Origin: Streptomyces iranensis | GTDB taxonomy: Bacteria; Actinomycetota; Actinomycetes; Streptomycetales; Streptomycetaceae | DNA: 64,000 nt | NCBI RefSeq assembly: GCF_017874715.1 | Contig: NZ_JAGGLR010000006.1 | Coordinates: 248,001-312,000, forward strand | Direction of reading: 5' to 3' | Shown: positions 53,646 to 62,281 of the stretch, one piece after another | Layout of the letters: each line of letters starts with the position of its first letter | Numbering within the stretch: the first letter of the stretch is position 1 | Translations under genes and position numbers: made by a program | Notes under the pieces: model-generated | What the model was told of the DNA's origin: nothing | The model's input: only the letters and a program-made list of their open reading frames with translations | Database searches by the model: none

Positions 53646-53684
53646 TTCGCCCTGCCTTCCGAGGAGTCCGCCAGGATCCGGCGG

Positions 53685-53936
53685 TCACCAGCCCGCCGCG
53701 TCGGAGACAACCTCATAGACGCCCCGGAGGTTTACCATCCGGCTGAGTTCGGACTGGTCTATGACAATGTTGAAGGTCTTCTCCAATGCCGCGAGTATTT
53801 CAATGGCACGCAGTGAATCCGCGTCATGCTCTTCTTTGAAGAGACTGGTCTCGGTGACCTCGTCGGGGTCGATCTCAAGAATATCGGTGACGATTTCCTT
53901 GATGGATTCACGACGCTCTTCGACGATGGCGGTCAT
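53685..53936 (-). CDS. Acyl carrier protein (ACP 2, operon leader)
   Basis: The 83-residue ACP has its phosphopantetheine serine, Ser41, in EEHDADSLRAIEIL. It is the first gene of the leftward PKS operon, about 45 nt after the predicted transcription start. GGAGGT precedes its ATG. It differs clearly from ACP 1 (DADSL versus GVDSL), which suggests recognition by different KS partners. Confidence 0.94.
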   Translation of the reverse strand: MTAIVEERRESIKEIVTDILEIDPDEVTETSLFKEEHDADSLRAIEILAALEKTFNIVIDQSELSRMVNLRGVYEVVSDAAGW

Positions 53937-53987
53937 TACCGCGCACCTCCATTTTCGGGCATGGGCAAAGCGACGAAGCTTCCGCTG

Positions 53988-54016
53988 ACGCTAGGCGCCG
54001 GTCCGGGAGGGGACAA
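53988..54016 (-). promoter_or_regulatory. Candidate promoter of the PKS operon
   Basis: On the reverse strand TTGTCC (54016-54011), a 17-nt spacer and TAGCGT (53993-53988) form a good vegetative-type promoter. The start would be near 53981, about 45 nt before the first ACP. The -35 sits inside GGGGTTGTCCCC, an inverted GGGG/CCCC pair that could be an operator. The remaining upstream gap to 54220 shows no gene. Confidence 0.6.
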
Positions 54017-54220
54017 CCCCAGAGTCCACTAGCTGTCACGCGCCCGATGAACACCAGCGTTCGACTAGTCGGCGTGTCATAAAGCTGCAGATGGCAGCCG
54101 GTTACCCGACGGTCAGAAGATGGAATCTGCAGGAAGCTGCCAGGTCGCCGGCGGACAGAAGCGTGCCAATATCATTCAAACCGCCAACAACCCGGCCACC
54201 GTCGCGGTGCGACGGCCCCC

Positions 54221-54970
54221 CTACTCGAGGTCGGACTCCATCAGCCCGGCGCGCACGGCGCGCACTCCGGCCTGGAACCGCGATTCGACCTGCAGGTCCC
54301 GCATGATGTCGGCCACATAGCGACGGTAGGTACGCACCGAAAGGCCGAGTTTGCGCGCCGCGGCGTCGTCCTTGTAGCCCTCCGCCATCAGCGTCAGCAC
54401 CTCGCGCAGCACCCGGCCGCGCGCGCCGCCCTCGAACGACAGCGGCCGCATCGGGCGCTGGGCCGTGTCCCACATGCCGCACAGCAGTTGGTGCAGCATA
54501 TCGGCCACGGTCGAGTTCTGGATCATCGAGGCGCGGGAGCCGCCGGGCTCGCCCGGCGAGGCGTCGGGCGCGATGACCGCCGCACCGTCCACGACCACCA
54601 ACTCCTGCCGCACCCCTTCGAAGACGCGCACCTCCAGGCGCGCCACGGTGCCCACCGAGCGCTGCCACGCCGCGCCCCGGATGACCGCCGGCGGACACAG
54701 CATCCGGGTCCTGACCCCCTTGCCCGCCAGCTGGGCGAGCGTCTGCCCGACGAGCCGGGCGTGGTCCTCGCCCGTGACCTCCGGCAGACTCCAGATCACA
54801 TCCCGCTCGGCGCGCAGCACCAGCCGCGCCACCCACCCGGCCACGGCCTCCCCGTCCACCGGCAGTTCGGCGGACGCCGAGGCCAGCGCGGAGCGGCGGT
54901 GGTGGTGCACGGCGGACTCCAGGAGGCGTAACGCCTGGCCCAGAGTCTCCTCCAGGTTGTCCGACCCCAT
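54221..54970 (-). CDS. LuxR-type cluster regulator (paralogue 1, TTA-containing)
   Basis: The 249-residue protein has an N-terminal effector-like half (DVIWSLPEVTGEDHARLVGQ, with a TrmB/PLD-like look) and a C-terminal helix-turn-helix (LMAEGYKDDAAARKLGLS, SVRTYRRYVADIM). It is clearly related to the two regulators at 62282 and 63245. Leu14 is encoded by TTA (54929-54931), so it should need the bldA tRNA. ATG 54970 follows GGAG at 6 nt. It lies directly upstream of the PKS operon promoter and is its most likely activator. Confidence 0.87.
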   Translation of the reverse strand: MGSDNLEETLGQALRLLESAVHHHRRSALASASAELPVDGEAVAGWVARLVLRAERDVIWSLPEVTGEDHARLVGQTLAQLAGKGVRTRMLCPPAVIRGAAWQRSVGTVARLEVRVFEGVRQELVVVDGAAVIAPDASPGEPGGSRASMIQNSTVADMLHQLLCGMWDTAQRPMRPLSFEGGARGRVLREVLTLMAEGYKDDAAARKLGLSVRTYRRYVADIMRDLQVESRFQAGVRAVRAGLMESDLE

Positions 54971-55077
54971 GTCCGGCTCCGTTCGAACCGCGCCCCCCGT
55001 ACCCACCTCCCCGTCAAATCCATCAATAGGCACTCGCCCATTTGGTTGAATTCCGAAATGGCTCAAAGGACACCCCC

Positions 55078-55094
55078 GTTCCCTTTCCGGGAAC
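55078..55094. promoter_or_regulatory. Inverted repeat GTTCCC-N5-GGGAAC
   Basis: This palindrome lies in the 344-bp divergent region (54971-55314) between the LuxR-type regulator and the MFS exporter genes. It could be an operator controlling both. No gene or RNA was seen in the rest of the region. Confidence 0.35.
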
Positions 55095-55314
55095 AGTAAC
55101 GAGCCCCCTGGCACACGGCAAGGAAGATCGCTCCTTATGGGACACTTCCCGCCGGGAAATACCCTCGCGTTCCGGCCACCACACCTCCCCGTGTCGGCAA
55201 GGGGCTGCGCCTCCGCTCGGCGGATTGGTAACTTCCTCTAGAGCCAGCACGCCATCCCTTGCCATACGACGCGGACCCCCCACCATGCCTTGGGTCCCGA
55301 AAGGCGCCGCCCCC

Positions 55315-56880
55315 ATGGCTGCACAGAACACCGCGACCACCGATGCCACCCAGGCCGGTCCTTCGCACTCCCCCACCGGTCGCCAGTGGCTCGCGCTTTC
55401 GGTGCTCGTCCTGTCCCAACTCGCGGTGTGGCTGGACAACACCGTGCTGAACGTCGCCCTCAAGACCCTGGCCGACCCCACCGAGGGGCTCGGCGCCAGC
55501 CCCAATCAGCTCCAGTGGAGCATCAGCTCCTACACCCTGGTCTTCGCGGTGCTGCTGTTCACCGGCGGGGTGCTCGCCGACCGCTACGGCCACCGCCGCT
55601 TACTGCTGACCGGCATGGTGCTCTTCGGCGCGGCCTCCGCCTGGGCCGCCTACTCCGGCTCCGCCACCGAACTGATCGTGGCGCGCGGTGCGATGGGCAT
55701 CGGCAGCGCCCTGATCATGCCCGCGACCCTCGCCCTGATCGCCCAGGTCTTCGACGAGCGGCACCGGGCCACCGCCATCGCCATCTGGTCGGGTTCCAGT
55801 GGAATCGCGATCGCCACCGGGCCGATGCTCAGCGGAGTGCTGCTCGACCACTTCTGGTGGGGTTCGGTCTTCCTGGTGAACGTGCCGATCGTGGTGGCGT
55901 GCGTGGCCGGATCGTTCGTATTCCTGCCCGGTGTGGTCACCCGGGTGCGGCAGAAGTTCGACCCGCTGGGCGTGGTGCTCTCCACCGCCGGGCTCTTCGC
56001 CATCGTCTGGGGCGTCATCGAGGGCGGCCACCGCAACGACTGGACCGACCCGGCCATCGTCGCCTCGCTGGCCGGGGGTGTGCTGCTGGTCGCGGTCTTC
56101 GTCCTCGTCGAACTGCGCGTCGCCAACCCCAGCTTCGACGTACGGCTCTTCCGCGACATCCGCTTCACCGGCGCCAGCGTCGCCGTCATGCTCACGTTCT
56201 TCGGGCTCAACGGCTCGATGTACTACACCAGCTTCTATCTCCAGGGCGTCCACGGCCAGACCCCGCTGGAGTGCGGTCTTTCCATCGCCCCGGTCGCCCT
56301 CGGCGTACTGCTGGGCGCCCCGCTCTCGGCCAAGCTGGTACGGGCCTACGGGGTGCGCCCGGTCGTCACCGCGGCCATGCTGATCGCCACCACCGGCTTC
56401 GTCGCCTACGTGTTCCTCGACGAGCACAGCGGACTGCCGCTGTTCTGGGTCTTCCTCATCCTCCAGGGCCTGGGCATGGGCGCCGCCGTCGCCCCCACCA
56501 CCGAGGCCATCATGGCGATCCTCCCCGCCGACCGGACCGGCGCGGGCTCCGCCGTCAACAACTCGCTGCGGCAGATCGGCGGCGTCCTCGGGGTGGCGGT
56601 CCTCGGCTCCGTCCTGGTCAGCGTCTACCGCGACCGGGTCACCCCGCGCCTGAGCGGACTGCCGTCCCGTGCCGCCGACGGCGCCGCGGAGTCGCCCGAG
56701 GCCACCCGGCTGCTCGGCGCGAAGATGCGGCTGCCCCGGCTGTCGGCCATCGCCGACGAGGGGTTCGTCCACGCCATGCACGTGGCCTCGGTCGTCGGCG
56801 CGGCCGCCGCCGCGGCCGGAGCCCTGATCATCTGGTGGGGCTTCCGCAGGACATCTTCCGGAGCGCGATCCAGCATGTGA
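55315..56880 (+). CDS. MFS drug exporter, DHA2 (14-helix) type
   Basis: The 521-residue transporter has about 14 membrane helices, the motif A-like GGVLADRYGHRRLLLTG, and the drug:H+ antiporter motif C-like GIAIATGPMLSGVL. These fit the EmrB/QacA family. It most probably exports the polyketide product or gives self-resistance. A TTA codon lies at 55600-55602. ATG 55315 was preferred over ATG 55285 because GAAAGG lies upstream. The gene is divergent from the cluster regulator. Confidence 0.9.
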   Translation: MAAQNTATTDATQAGPSHSPTGRQWLALSVLVLSQLAVWLDNTVLNVALKTLADPTEGLGASPNQLQWSISSYTLVFAVLLFTGGVLADRYGHRRLLLTGMVLFGAASAWAAYSGSATELIVARGAMGIGSALIMPATLALIAQVFDERHRATAIAIWSGSSGIAIATGPMLSGVLLDHFWWGSVFLVNVPIVVACVAGSFVFLPGVVTRVRQKFDPLGVVLSTAGLFAIVWGVIEGGHRNDWTDPAIVASLAGGVLLVAVFVLVELRVANPSFDVRLFRDIRFTGASVAVMLTFFGLNGSMYYTSFYLQGVHGQTPLECGLSIAPVALGVLLGAPLSAKLVRAYGVRPVVTAAMLIATTGFVAYVFLDEHSGLPLFWVFLILQGLGMGAAVAPTTEAIMAILPADRTGAGSAVNNSLRQIGGVLGVAVLGSVLVSVYRDRVTPRLSGLPSRAADGAAESPEATRLLGAKMRLPRLSAIADEGFVHAMHVASVVGAAAAAAGALIIWWGFRRTSSGARSSM

Positions 56881-56890
56881 TCGTTCTTCC

Positions 56891-56919
56891 TTGCCACCCC
56901 CGTCGCCCCGGCATAGCCT
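56891..56919 (+). promoter_or_regulatory. Candidate promoter of the alcohol dehydrogenase gene
   Basis: TTGCCA at 56891-56896, a 17-nt spacer and TAGCCT at 56914-56919 resemble a vegetative promoter. The start would be about 30 nt before the ATG at 56957, which has GGGGAAGG as ribosome site. Confidence 0.5.
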
Positions 56920-56956
56920 CCCGGGCACAACATCCGTAACGGGGAAGGCAGTTCAT

Positions 56957-57973
56957 ATGCGTACAGCTGTCATCACGGCGGCAGGCCAGGTGGAGACCAG
57001 AGAGATACCTGTCCCCGACATCGGTGACTCCGAGGTGCTGGTACGCATCGCGGCCTGCGGCATCTGCACCATGGAGGCCAATCTCTACGCGGGGCGGATG
57101 ACGGTCTACCCCGCCGCCGCCGGACATGAGATATCCGGCTGGGTCGAGCGGATCGGCGCCAAGGCCGCCGCGCTGGAGGACATGCCCGCCGTCGGCTCCC
57201 TCGTCGCGCTCGACGGACTGCCGCGCTGCGGCGCCTGCCGCAGCTGCCGGCGGGGCCAGACCGCCATCTGCGTCGCGCTCCAGGGGCACAAGCGGGAGGA
57301 CGGCGCGATCACCATGGGCGCGGGGCTCGCCGAGTACATCGCCCTGCCCGCCTCCCGGGTGTGGTCGGTCGGCGACGCCGACCCCGCCGTGGCCGCCATG
57401 GGCGAGCCGCTGGCCTGTGTGGTCCACTCGCTGCGCCGCGGCGGCTTCCGCGCCGGGGACCGGGTCACCGTCATCGGCGCCGGCTACATGGGCCATCTCC
57501 ACCTCGCCGTCGCCGCGCGTCTCCAGGCCCGCGGCGTCGCGGTGGTCGAACGGGACGAGCAGCGGCTGGCCGCCATCGCGGCGGCGGGCGCCGACGCGGC
57601 CGTCACCCCCGAAGAGGTCGGCCAACTGCCGCCCGCCGACGTGGTCTTCGTGACCATCGCGTCCAGGGAGGCCATCGCGTCGGCGCTCGCCGCGGTCGCC
57701 GACGGCGGCACCGTCGTCCTCTACGGCGGCGGCCCCGGCGGCCCGCCCGCCGAGCTCCCCGGCTATGAGGTGCACCGCCGCCAGCTGACCGTCACCGGCT
57801 CCTTCAGCCATGAGCCGGACGACTGGCGCGCCGCCGCCGAACTGCTGCGCGGCGGGCAGCTGTCCGGGCGGCTGGAGACGCTGGTCACGGCGCGCTACTC
57901 GCTGGACGAGGTCGAGAAGGCGCTCAAGCAGGCCGCGGAGACGCCCGTCTACCGCGTCGTCGTCACGCCGTAG
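56957..57973 (+). CDS. Zinc-dependent medium-chain alcohol dehydrogenase
   Basis: The 338-residue MDR-family enzyme has catalytic zinc ligands in CGICTMEANLY and AGHEISGWVE. A structural zinc site is in CGACRSCRRGQTAIC, and the Rossmann motif is VIGAGYMGHLHLAVA. It resembles threonine/sorbitol dehydrogenase-type proteins. It should oxidise an alcohol or reduce a carbonyl with NAD(P). It lies 110 nt before the LLM oxidoreductase gene and may tailor the polyketide. Substrate unknown. Confidence 0.87.
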   Translation: MRTAVITAAGQVETREIPVPDIGDSEVLVRIAACGICTMEANLYAGRMTVYPAAAGHEISGWVERIGAKAAALEDMPAVGSLVALDGLPRCGACRSCRRGQTAICVALQGHKREDGAITMGAGLAEYIALPASRVWSVGDADPAVAAMGEPLACVVHSLRRGGFRAGDRVTVIGAGYMGHLHLAVAARLQARGVAVVERDEQRLAAIAAAGADAAVTPEEVGQLPPADVVFVTIASREAIASALAAVADGGTVVLYGGGPGGPPAELPGYEVHRRQLTVTGSFSHEPDDWRAAAELLRGGQLSGRLETLVTARYSLDEVEKALKQAAETPVYRVVVTP

Positions 57974-58083
57974 CCGTCCGCGGCGCCCCTCCGTAGCGCT
58001 GCCGCACAGCGCTTTCGCCCGAATCGCAAGTGCATCGCCAAGAGAATCGCCATGAGGATCGCCAAGAGAAAGGATTCCCCTCC

Positions 58084-58866
58084 GTGTCCCTGCGCGTAGG
58101 CGTCCAACTCCACCCCCAGCACACCGGAATCGCCGAGCTGCGCACCGCGTGGCGGGAGGCCGACGCCATCGGGGTCGACTCGCTGTGGACCTGGGACCAC
58201 TTCCTGCCGCACACCGGCGACCCCGCCGGGCGCCACTACGAGTGCTGGTCGCTGCTGTCCGCGATGGCGGTCGAGACCCGGCGGGCCACCATCGGGCCGC
58301 TGGTGAGCTGCACCGCGTTCCGCAATCCGGATCTGCTGGCGGACATGGCCCGCACCGTCGACCAGCTCAGCGGCGGGCGGCTGGTGCTGGGCCTGGGCGC
58401 GGGCTGGTTCGAGGCCGAGCACGCCGAGTACGGGCTGCCCTTCCCCGGACCGGCCGGGCGCATGGACGCGTTCGCCGCGTCCGTCACCGCCGTCAAGGAT
58501 CGGCTGGCCAAGCTCAACCCCGGCCCGGCGGGCCCGCTTCCGCTGCTGATCGGCGGCGCCGGACGGCGGCGCACCCTGGAGCTGGTGGCCCGCGAGGCCG
58601 ACTGGTGGAACTGGTACGGCTGGGCCTCCGAGGACCCGGTCGCCGAGTTCCGCGAGCTGAGCGGCGTGCTGGACGAGTGGTGCGAACGGGTCGGCCGGGA
58701 CCCGGGCGAGGTGGCCCGTACGGTGATGGTCAACCCGGACCAGCTGCCGCTGGTCGAGGGGTTCGCCGAGGCCGGGGCGGTCCATGTGGTGCTCTCCCTC
58801 CCGGCCCCGTACGACCTGCGCAGGGTCGAGGAGCTGCTCAAGGTGCGCGCCGCGCTCACCTCGTGA
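58084..58866 (+). CDS. LLM-class F420-dependent oxidoreductase
   Basis: The 260-residue TIM-barrel protein has VDSLWTWDHFLPHTGDP, LGLGAGWFEAEHAEYGLPFP and LLIGGAGRRRTLELVA, the pattern of F420-dependent luciferase-like enzymes. The GTG at 58084 follows AAAGG and starts the barrel cleanly. It overlaps the MFS gene by GTGA. It probably reduces or oxidises a pathway intermediate. Confidence 0.87.
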   Translation: MSLRVGVQLHPQHTGIAELRTAWREADAIGVDSLWTWDHFLPHTGDPAGRHYECWSLLSAMAVETRRATIGPLVSCTAFRNPDLLADMARTVDQLSGGRLVLGLGAGWFEAEHAEYGLPFPGPAGRMDAFAASVTAVKDRLAKLNPGPAGPLPLLIGGAGRRRTLELVAREADWWNWYGWASEDPVAEFRELSGVLDEWCERVGRDPGEVARTVMVNPDQLPLVEGFAEAGAVHVVLSLPAPYDLRRVEELLKVRAALTS

Positions 58867-60122
58867 CGGCCATACGCGCCACGGCGCCCCGTACGCCCCT
58901 GGGGCGCCGCTTCGGCCTGCTCATGGGCGCGCTGCTGCTCTCCAGCCTGGGCAACGGGCTGTGCTTCCCGTTCACCTCGATCTACATCAGCCAGTTGCTG
59001 GGGCTCGGCGGCCGCGCGGCGGGCGGCTACTTCATCGCGATGGCCGCGGCCAGCTTCGCCGCCGCCCTGGCCGGTGGGCCGCTGGCCGACCGGGGCAGCC
59101 CGCACCGGGTGGGCGCGCTGGGCGGCGCGGCGCTCGCCGTCGGGTACGCCCTGCTGGCACCGGCCGGTTCGGTGGCGCTGGTGCTCGCCTCGGGGGTGTG
59201 CGTCGGGGCGGGCTTCGGGCTCTTCTACGCCTCGATCGTGGGCATCGTGGACACCGCCGTCCCCGAGAGCGGCCGCCGCTCGGCCTTCACCATCCGGCAC
59301 ATCGTCAACAACGCGGGGATCGGGCTGGGTTCGGTCGCGGCCGGGCTCGCGCTGCACGGCGCGGCCACCCCGGTGGGGGCGCTGCGCTGGCTGTACCTGG
59401 CCAACGGGCTGGCGGCGCTGCCGCTGATCGCGGTGATCCTGGGCGTACGGCCCCGCACCCGGCCCGAGCCGGAGGAACGGGACGCTTCCGCGGAGAAGCC
59501 CGGGGGCGGGCCGACCTATCGCACCCTGCTGCGGGCCCGCCCGATGGCGCTGCTGATCCTGGCCCAGGCGCTCTTCGCGATCGTCGGCTTCACCCAGATC
59601 GAGGCGACCGTACCGCTGCTGATGCACGACCGTATGGCGGTCACGCTGGGCTGGGTCAGCACGGTGGTGGCGGCCAACTCCTTCGCCCTGATCGCCCTGC
59701 AGCCGCTGCTGCGCCGACGGCTGGAACGGCTGCCGGAGACCGTGAGCCTGGCCGCCGGTCCGGTGCTGTGGACCGGGGCGTTCGGCTGCGGTCTGGGCGC
59801 GGCGCTGGCCTGGGAGACGGCTCCGGCCGCCGTGCGGTACGGACTCCTGCTCGCCTTCGCGGTGATCTTCGCGGCGGGCGAGCTGATGTACTCCTCCGCC
59901 TTCTACCCACTGCTGTTGCGCTGGTCGGGTGAGGAGGCGGTGGGCCGGGCGGGCGCCCTGGCGTCGCTGGCCTGGAACCTGGGCACCGCCTCCGGCCCAC
60001 CGATCGGGCTGTTCGTCGTGGCCAACGCCTCGGCCACGGGCGGCTGGCTGGCCCTCGCCCTCGGCGCGGCGGCCGCGTTCACGGTGGCCGCCGCGCTGCA
60101 CAGCCGGACGGCGGGCTCCTGA
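58863..60122 (+). CDS. MFS transporter (12-helix)
   Basis: The 419-residue protein has about 12 membrane helices and the motif A variant GGPLADRGSPHRVGALGG. An acidic cytoplasmic loop (PEPEERDASAEKP) lies midway, as in typical MFS efflux pumps. GTG 58863 overlaps the oxidoreductase stop, so both are translated together. It is the second exporter in the cluster. It converges with the ABC binding-protein gene, 17 nt away. Confidence 0.88.
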   Translation: MTAIRATAPRTPLGRRFGLLMGALLLSSLGNGLCFPFTSIYISQLLGLGGRAAGGYFIAMAAASFAAALAGGPLADRGSPHRVGALGGAALAVGYALLAPAGSVALVLASGVCVGAGFGLFYASIVGIVDTAVPESGRRSAFTIRHIVNNAGIGLGSVAAGLALHGAATPVGALRWLYLANGLAALPLIAVILGVRPRTRPEPEERDASAEKPGGGPTYRTLLRARPMALLILAQALFAIVGFTQIEATVPLLMHDRMAVTLGWVSTVVAANSFALIALQPLLRRRLERLPETVSLAAGPVLWTGAFGCGLGAALAWETAPAAVRYGLLLAFAVIFAAGELMYSSAFYPLLLRWSGEEAVGRAGALASLAWNLGTASGPPIGLFVVANASATGGWLALALGAAAAFTVAAALHSRTAGS

Positions 60123-60138
60123 CCGCCGTCCAGCACCA

Positions 60139-61191
60139 TCACGACTTGGGCAGATACGACGTGTCGTAGGCGTCCTCAGGCGTGACGCTCTTCTCCAGGA
60201 GCCCCTGGTCGTACATGAAGTCGGCCATCCGGGTCCAGGTCTGCGGGTCGATCGCGCCCAGCTCGCCCTGATCGTTCTTCATCAGCGGCGCGGTGGCCTT
60301 GAGCACCGCGCGGGCGTTGTTCCGCTGCTTCTCGCCGCGCAGCCCCGGTACGTACTTCTCGCTGAGCTTGATGGCCTCGTCCTGGTGGTCGATCGCATAG
60401 CGCAATCCGCGCAAGGACGCGTCGACGAACTTCTTGATGTCGTCGCCGCGCTTGTCGAGCGTCTTCTTCTTGGCGCCGAGGCCCACGCCGACCAGCTGAT
60501 CCCCCGCCGACCCCGAGTTGAGGGTTATCGACCGGACGGCCTTGCCCGCCTCCTTGAACGAGACGGCGTCATTGTTCAGATAGCCCATCACTCCCTCGAC
60601 CTTGTTTCCGGTGAGGGCCGCCTGCTGGGTGAAGCCGATGTTCTGTACCTTGGCGTCCTTGGCGGAAAGGCCGCCCTCCTTCAGGAGCGCCAGCAAACCG
60701 AAATAGGTCTCGCCGAAGGCGCCGGGGGTGCCGATCTTCCGGCCCTTGAGGTCGGCGGGGGTCCGGATGTCGGATTCCTTGGGCACGATCAGCCCCACCG
60801 GGTATTTCTGGTAAAAGGTGGCGATGTCCACGACGGGCACATTCTTGGCGCGCGCCTGGAGCATCTCGTCGCCGCCCGCGTAGATCACATCTTCCTTGCC
60901 CGATGTGAGGGCCCCGAAGAGATCTTCGGCCGCGCCGTGGTGGCGCAGTGTCACATTGAGTCCGGCGTCCTTGTAGTAGCCCTTTTCGGCGGCCACATAG
61001 AACGGCGAGAACTGGATGTTGGGCGTGTAGGTCAGTCCCACGGTGATGCTTGCGCCGCCCTTGGCCCTCGCGTTCTTCGGCTCCTCGGCGCATGAGGTCA
61101 AAGTGGCCAGCGCCACCACCGAGGCGAGGACGGCCGTGCCCGTGACCCGATGTCTGTGAGCACGCCTCATGGACGTCTGCACGAAACGCAC
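60139..61191 (-). CDS. NMT1/SsuA-like ABC substrate-binding lipoprotein
   Basis: The 350-residue binding protein has a signal and lipobox LATLTSC. The mature fold matches NMT1/THI5- and SsuA-like proteins: YTPNIQFSPFYVAAEKGYYK, DLKGRKIGTPG, and FTQQAALTGNKVEGVMGYL. Ligands in this family include thiamine pyrimidines, sulfonates and nitrate. GTG 61191 follows GAGGAG. It follows its permease gene by 26 nt. In a cluster with sulfur-relay-like proteins, a sulfonate ligand would be interesting, but that is speculation. Confidence 0.87.
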   Translation of the reverse strand: MRFVQTSMRRAHRHRVTGTAVLASVVALATLTSCAEEPKNARAKGGASITVGLTYTPNIQFSPFYVAAEKGYYKDAGLNVTLRHHGAAEDLFGALTSGKEDVIYAGGDEMLQARAKNVPVVDIATFYQKYPVGLIVPKESDIRTPADLKGRKIGTPGAFGETYFGLLALLKEGGLSAKDAKVQNIGFTQQAALTGNKVEGVMGYLNNDAVSFKEAGKAVRSITLNSGSAGDQLVGVGLGAKKKTLDKRGDDIKKFVDASLRGLRYAIDHQDEAIKLSEKYVPGLRGEKQRNNARAVLKATAPLMKNDQGELGAIDPQTWTRMADFMYDQGLLEKSVTPEDAYDTSYLPKS

Positions 61192-61217
61192 GTACTTCTC
61201 CTCTTGGGTGAAAGTTG

Positions 61218-62174
61218 TCAGTCGCGCTGAACGAGCCGCTCGACCAGGCGGACCACTCCGTACGAGACGGCGGCGAGAAGGCCGAGCATGACGAGCGTCG
61301 AGAACAGTCCGATGGTGTCGGCCTCCTGGCGCTGCACCGACAGCAGCTGCCCCAGTCCGTCGCCGCCCATCACGAATTCGCCGACGACCGCGCCGGTGAT
61401 GGAGAGCGTGAGGCCGTTGCGCACCCCCGCGAGGACGCTGGGCAGGGCGAGCGGCAGCTCGATGTACCAGAGCATCCCCCACCACCCCACCCCGTCCACC
61501 CGCGCGGCCCCCATCACATCGGGGTCCAGCGACCGCAGCCCCAGCACGGTGTTGACGAGGATGGGGAAGAAGACCAGCAGCGCGCAGAGGACCGCGATGG
61601 GCAGCAGTCCGTACCCGATCCACAGGGCCAGCAGGGGGGCCAGCGCCACCGCGGGCATGGCCTGCGAGGCGGCCACATAGGGCTGGAGGGCCGCCGCGGC
61701 GATCTCGCTGCGGGCGATCAGATAGCCGAGCGGCAGCGCCACTCCGATGCCGATTCCGCTGCCCGCCAGCGCCTCCCACACCGTCTCCTTGGTGTAGTCG
61801 ACGAGATCACCGTGGAAGACGTCATCGAGGAATTGCCGCGCGAGGTCCAGCGGAGCCGGAAGATAGAATTCCGCAACGGCTCCGGTCCGGGTCACGATGT
61901 CCCAGACGGCAAGCAGCAACACCCCGAATACCAGCGGCGGCAGCACACTCCGGAGCAGCGTTCCGCGCCGGTCGGCGAGAGCCGTCCCGGATGCCGCTCC
62001 GGATCCCGCTCCGGTCATTTTCCGGCCGGCCCCGGACCGCGACTTCTCACCATTTCCGCCGCCGTCGCCGGTCTTTCGCGCATGTCCCGGTCGGGGTGAA
62101 TACGGCTCGTCCGCAGTCGACTCGCCGTCCGCGCCCGCCGTGGCGGTCGCGCCCCTTCCGTGCCCTTCGGTCAT
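61218..62174 (-). CDS. ABC transporter permease (SsuC/ThiX-like)
   Basis: The 318-residue permease has a long hydrophilic N-terminus (1-70), then about six helices. The EAA-loop is in LDPDVMGAARVDGVGWWGML. It pairs with the binding protein downstream. ATG 62174 was chosen because AAGGGG lies 8 nt upstream. No ATP-binding subunit gene lies between 60 and 64 kb, so the ATPase must come from elsewhere or lie beyond the edge. Confidence 0.88.
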   Translation of the reverse strand: MTEGHGRGATATAGADGESTADEPYSPRPGHARKTGDGGGNGEKSRSGAGRKMTGAGSGAASGTALADRRGTLLRSVLPPLVFGVLLLAVWDIVTRTGAVAEFYLPAPLDLARQFLDDVFHGDLVDYTKETVWEALAGSGIGIGVALPLGYLIARSEIAAAALQPYVAASQAMPAVALAPLLALWIGYGLLPIAVLCALLVFFPILVNTVLGLRSLDPDVMGAARVDGVGWWGMLWYIELPLALPSVLAGVRNGLTLSITGAVVGEFVMGGDGLGQLLSVQRQEADTIGLFSTLVMLGLLAAVSYGVVRLVERLVQRD

Positions 62175-62281
62175 CCCCAAATCCCCTTGCATTACCGGCT
62201 GTTGCCAGATCTCGGCACGCCCGCAGGCAACCTATCGCCAGCACGCTCCGGATCACAATGTCGATGGGGAAAACGAAATTA

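Noticed and set aside
39855..53936. Classical aromatic (actinorhodin-like) type II PKS
   Set aside because: No aromatase, cyclase or C9-ketoreductase is present, while dehydratases, an enoyl reductase, a dedicated malonyltransferase and six KS-fold genes are.
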